Part shown: positions 14,516-15,347 of the stretch, in pieces
Position numbering within the stretch: position 1 is the stretch's first letter
Layout: every line of letters starts with the position of its first letter
From: an uncultured bacterium
Lineage (GTDB): Bacteria; Patescibacteriota; Minisyncoccia; Phycocordibacterales; UBA918
Assembly: GCA_913050645.1 (NCBI GenBank)
Contig: CAJXAG010000024.1
Location: forward strand, 1 to 15,347
DNA: 15,347 nt
Reading direction: 5' to 3'
Made by a program: the position numbers and the translations under genes
Notes under the pieces: generated by a model
Databases searched by the model: none
What the model saw: the letters and a program-made list of their open reading frames with translations, nothing else
Told to the model about the DNA's origin: nothing

Positions 14516-15258
14516 GCGTACATTTCATATGTTTCACCCTCCTGCTGCTGCCAAGCGTGGTATTTAGTCAAAATGTCAACGCCGAACAGGCTGCAGCAGA
14601 ACAGTTTGTCCCGTTAGTGGGCATTCCGTTTATTGAAGGAGAGAAGGTAAGTACCTTTGGTGACTATGTAAATGCATTTTATTATGCGTCTATTAGTATT
14701 GCTGCCTTTTTGGCAGTAATACGCATTATCTTTGCGGGAGTGAAGTATATGCTTTCTGATATTGTTACCACCAAACAAGATGCAAAGAAGGATATACGTT
14801 CAGCGTTGCTTGGACTGCTGATTGTGGTTGGTGCGGTACTTATTTTAAATACAATCAATACCAACCTCACAACAATTCGTTTGTTTTCTAATGCGCCGAG
14901 TCCGAGTATTGTGGGGGATCCGGGGAGGATTGATATCACAGACACCTGCAATGTCACATCCGGCTGTGATGAGATACCTACCTGTGAAGATGGTGAGCGT
15001 TTAGTACAGTCAATAGGTGATACGGGGTCAATTACATACTCATGTGTGTCAGACGAGGAACCTCCACGGGATGATCCTCCAGGTACACAATCTATTTCAA
15101 TTGACTACATCTGCCTCTCAACAACAAATCCAAATGGCTGTTTTCTACCACACCAGTATCTAAAATCATCTGCAGAAGCTGAGTGTGACCGACTTGAGGG
15201 CGAGCTTGTAGATGATCCAACACAACAGGGTGTTGGGATCTGCTACTACCTGCCTTAA
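14488..15258 (+). CDS. T4SS pilin-like protein, copy 2, with a different Cys-rich C-terminal domain
   Basis: The 256-residue product shares residues 17-146 with residues 12-141 of the pilin-like protein at 12401, including most of the signal peptide, both membrane helices (about 64-87 and 106-124) and the charged loop. After GDPG the tail is unrelated: about 110 residues with eight cysteines (154, 160, 166, 186, 209, 218, 233, 252) and an acidic Pro-rich linker near 189-199, probably a small disulfide-stabilised extracellular domain. ATG 14488 lies inside the end of the propeller gene and gives a sensible signal peptide (MALRSYSRISVHFICF onward). No other in-frame ATG occurs before the shared segment. 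The start has no ribosome binding site and is probably translationally coupled. Confidence 0.85.
   Translation: MALRSYSRISVHFICFTLLLLPSVVFSQNVNAEQAAAEQFVPLVGIPFIEGEKVSTFGDYVNAFYYASISIAAFLAVIRIIFAGVKYMLSDIVTTKQDAKKDIRSALLGLLIVVGAVLILNTINTNLTTIRLFSNAPSPSIVGDPGRIDITDTCNVTSGCDEIPTCEDGERLVQSIGDTGSITYSCVSDEEPPRDDPPGTQSISIDYICLSTTNPNGCFLPHQYLKSSAEAECDRLEGELVDDPTQQGVGICYYLP
14534..14921 (+). repeat. 388-bp exact direct repeat, copy 2
   Basis: This is the partner of 12432-12819. Outside it the two genes use unrelated DNA. Even the short R-I-S tripeptide upstream in both signal peptides is encoded by three different synonymous codons, whereas the repeat has no synonymous difference at all. Confidence 0.93.
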
Positions 15259-15311
15259 AGGTAATCATAATAAAAATAGTACACATTCATGTTTTTTATT
15301 CCCCACAAATA

Positions 15312-15332
15312 CCCCGCGGCGTAAGCCCGGGG
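15312..15332. repeat. GC-rich hairpin with GTAA tetraloop near the right edge
   Basis: CCCCG and GGC (15312-15320, one bulged C) pair with GCCCGGGG (15325-15332) around the loop GTAA, a GNRA-type tetraloop in plus-strand RNA. No T-run follows on the plus strand, while the minus strand continues into a modestly T-rich stretch. It could be a terminator for a minus-strand gene beyond the window, or the edge of another element. Bases 15259-15311 show no other feature. Confidence 0.4.
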
Positions 15333-15347
15333 ATGGAGGGAGTTTGC

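Noticed and set aside
1..15347. CRISPR array, tRNA, rRNA, transposase or phage genes
   Set aside because: No regularly spaced repeats, no cloverleaf sequence, and no transposase, integrase or phage structural motif were seen on either strand.

Overview
The window looks like a chromosomal segment from a Candidate Phyla Radiation (Patescibacteria) bacterium, most likely of the Parcubacteria type. This is inferred from gene content and style, not from a marker search. It has moderate GC, almost no Shine-Dalgarno sequences, -10 boxes placed directly against start codons, and a reduced type IV secretion (T4SS)-like locus made of a PrgI/VirB3-like protein, a TraC-like protein, a VirB4 ATPase, a VirB6/TrbL-like membrane protein and T4SS pilin-like proteins. 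Most genes end in TAA, three end in TAG, and none ends in TGA.

Layout. The left edge (1-47, minus) is the start of a gene that runs out of the window. A perfect 30-bp palindrome lies just upstream of it. Bases 91-396 hold no convincing protein gene but contain a 62-bp near-perfect hairpin with a bidirectional terminator core. rsmA, for 16S rRNA adenine dimethylation, lies at 397-1221. From 1322 to the right edge almost everything is one envelope and secretion locus on the plus strand. It holds a membrane-anchored protein with a calcium-loop motif (1322-2206), a large secreted protein (2219-3667), a strong terminator, a VirB6/TrbL-like channel protein with a long hydrophilic tail (3788-6271), a soluble Pro/Ala-linker protein (6275-7033) and a second terminator. 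A repeat-rich island of about 600 bp carrying a minus-strand GIY-YIG nuclease gene (7213-7500) follows. The locus then resumes with PrgI-like (7761-8174), TraC-like (8177-8818) and VirB4-like (8864-10678) proteins, a basic-tailed multi-pass membrane protein (10682-11377), a secreted Ig-like protein (11426-12397), a pilin-like protein (12401-13270), a membrane-anchored probable beta-propeller protein (13337-14515) and a second pilin-like protein (14488-15258).

How the parts may work together. VirB4 would energise assembly, and the PrgI/VirB3-like and VirB6/TrbL-like proteins would form the inner-membrane platform. The pilin-like proteins would be the exported or membrane subunits, and the secreted Ig-like, propeller and large secreted proteins would be surface or periplasmic partners. 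No VirB7/8/9/10 outer-membrane core, VirB11 or VirD4 coupling protein is visible here, so the task of the machine (pilus, DNA uptake, conjugation or adhesion) is open.

The most striking observation is that the two pilin-like genes share 388 bp that I read as base-for-base identical. This segment runs from inside the signal peptide to just after the second membrane helix, and it continues into completely different cysteine-rich C-terminal domains. It looks like a conserved core with exchangeable tails, homogenised by recombination or recently copied. Second is the recurrent TGn-TATNNT element 5-10 bases before start codons, which suggests leaderless transcription of two-gene units.
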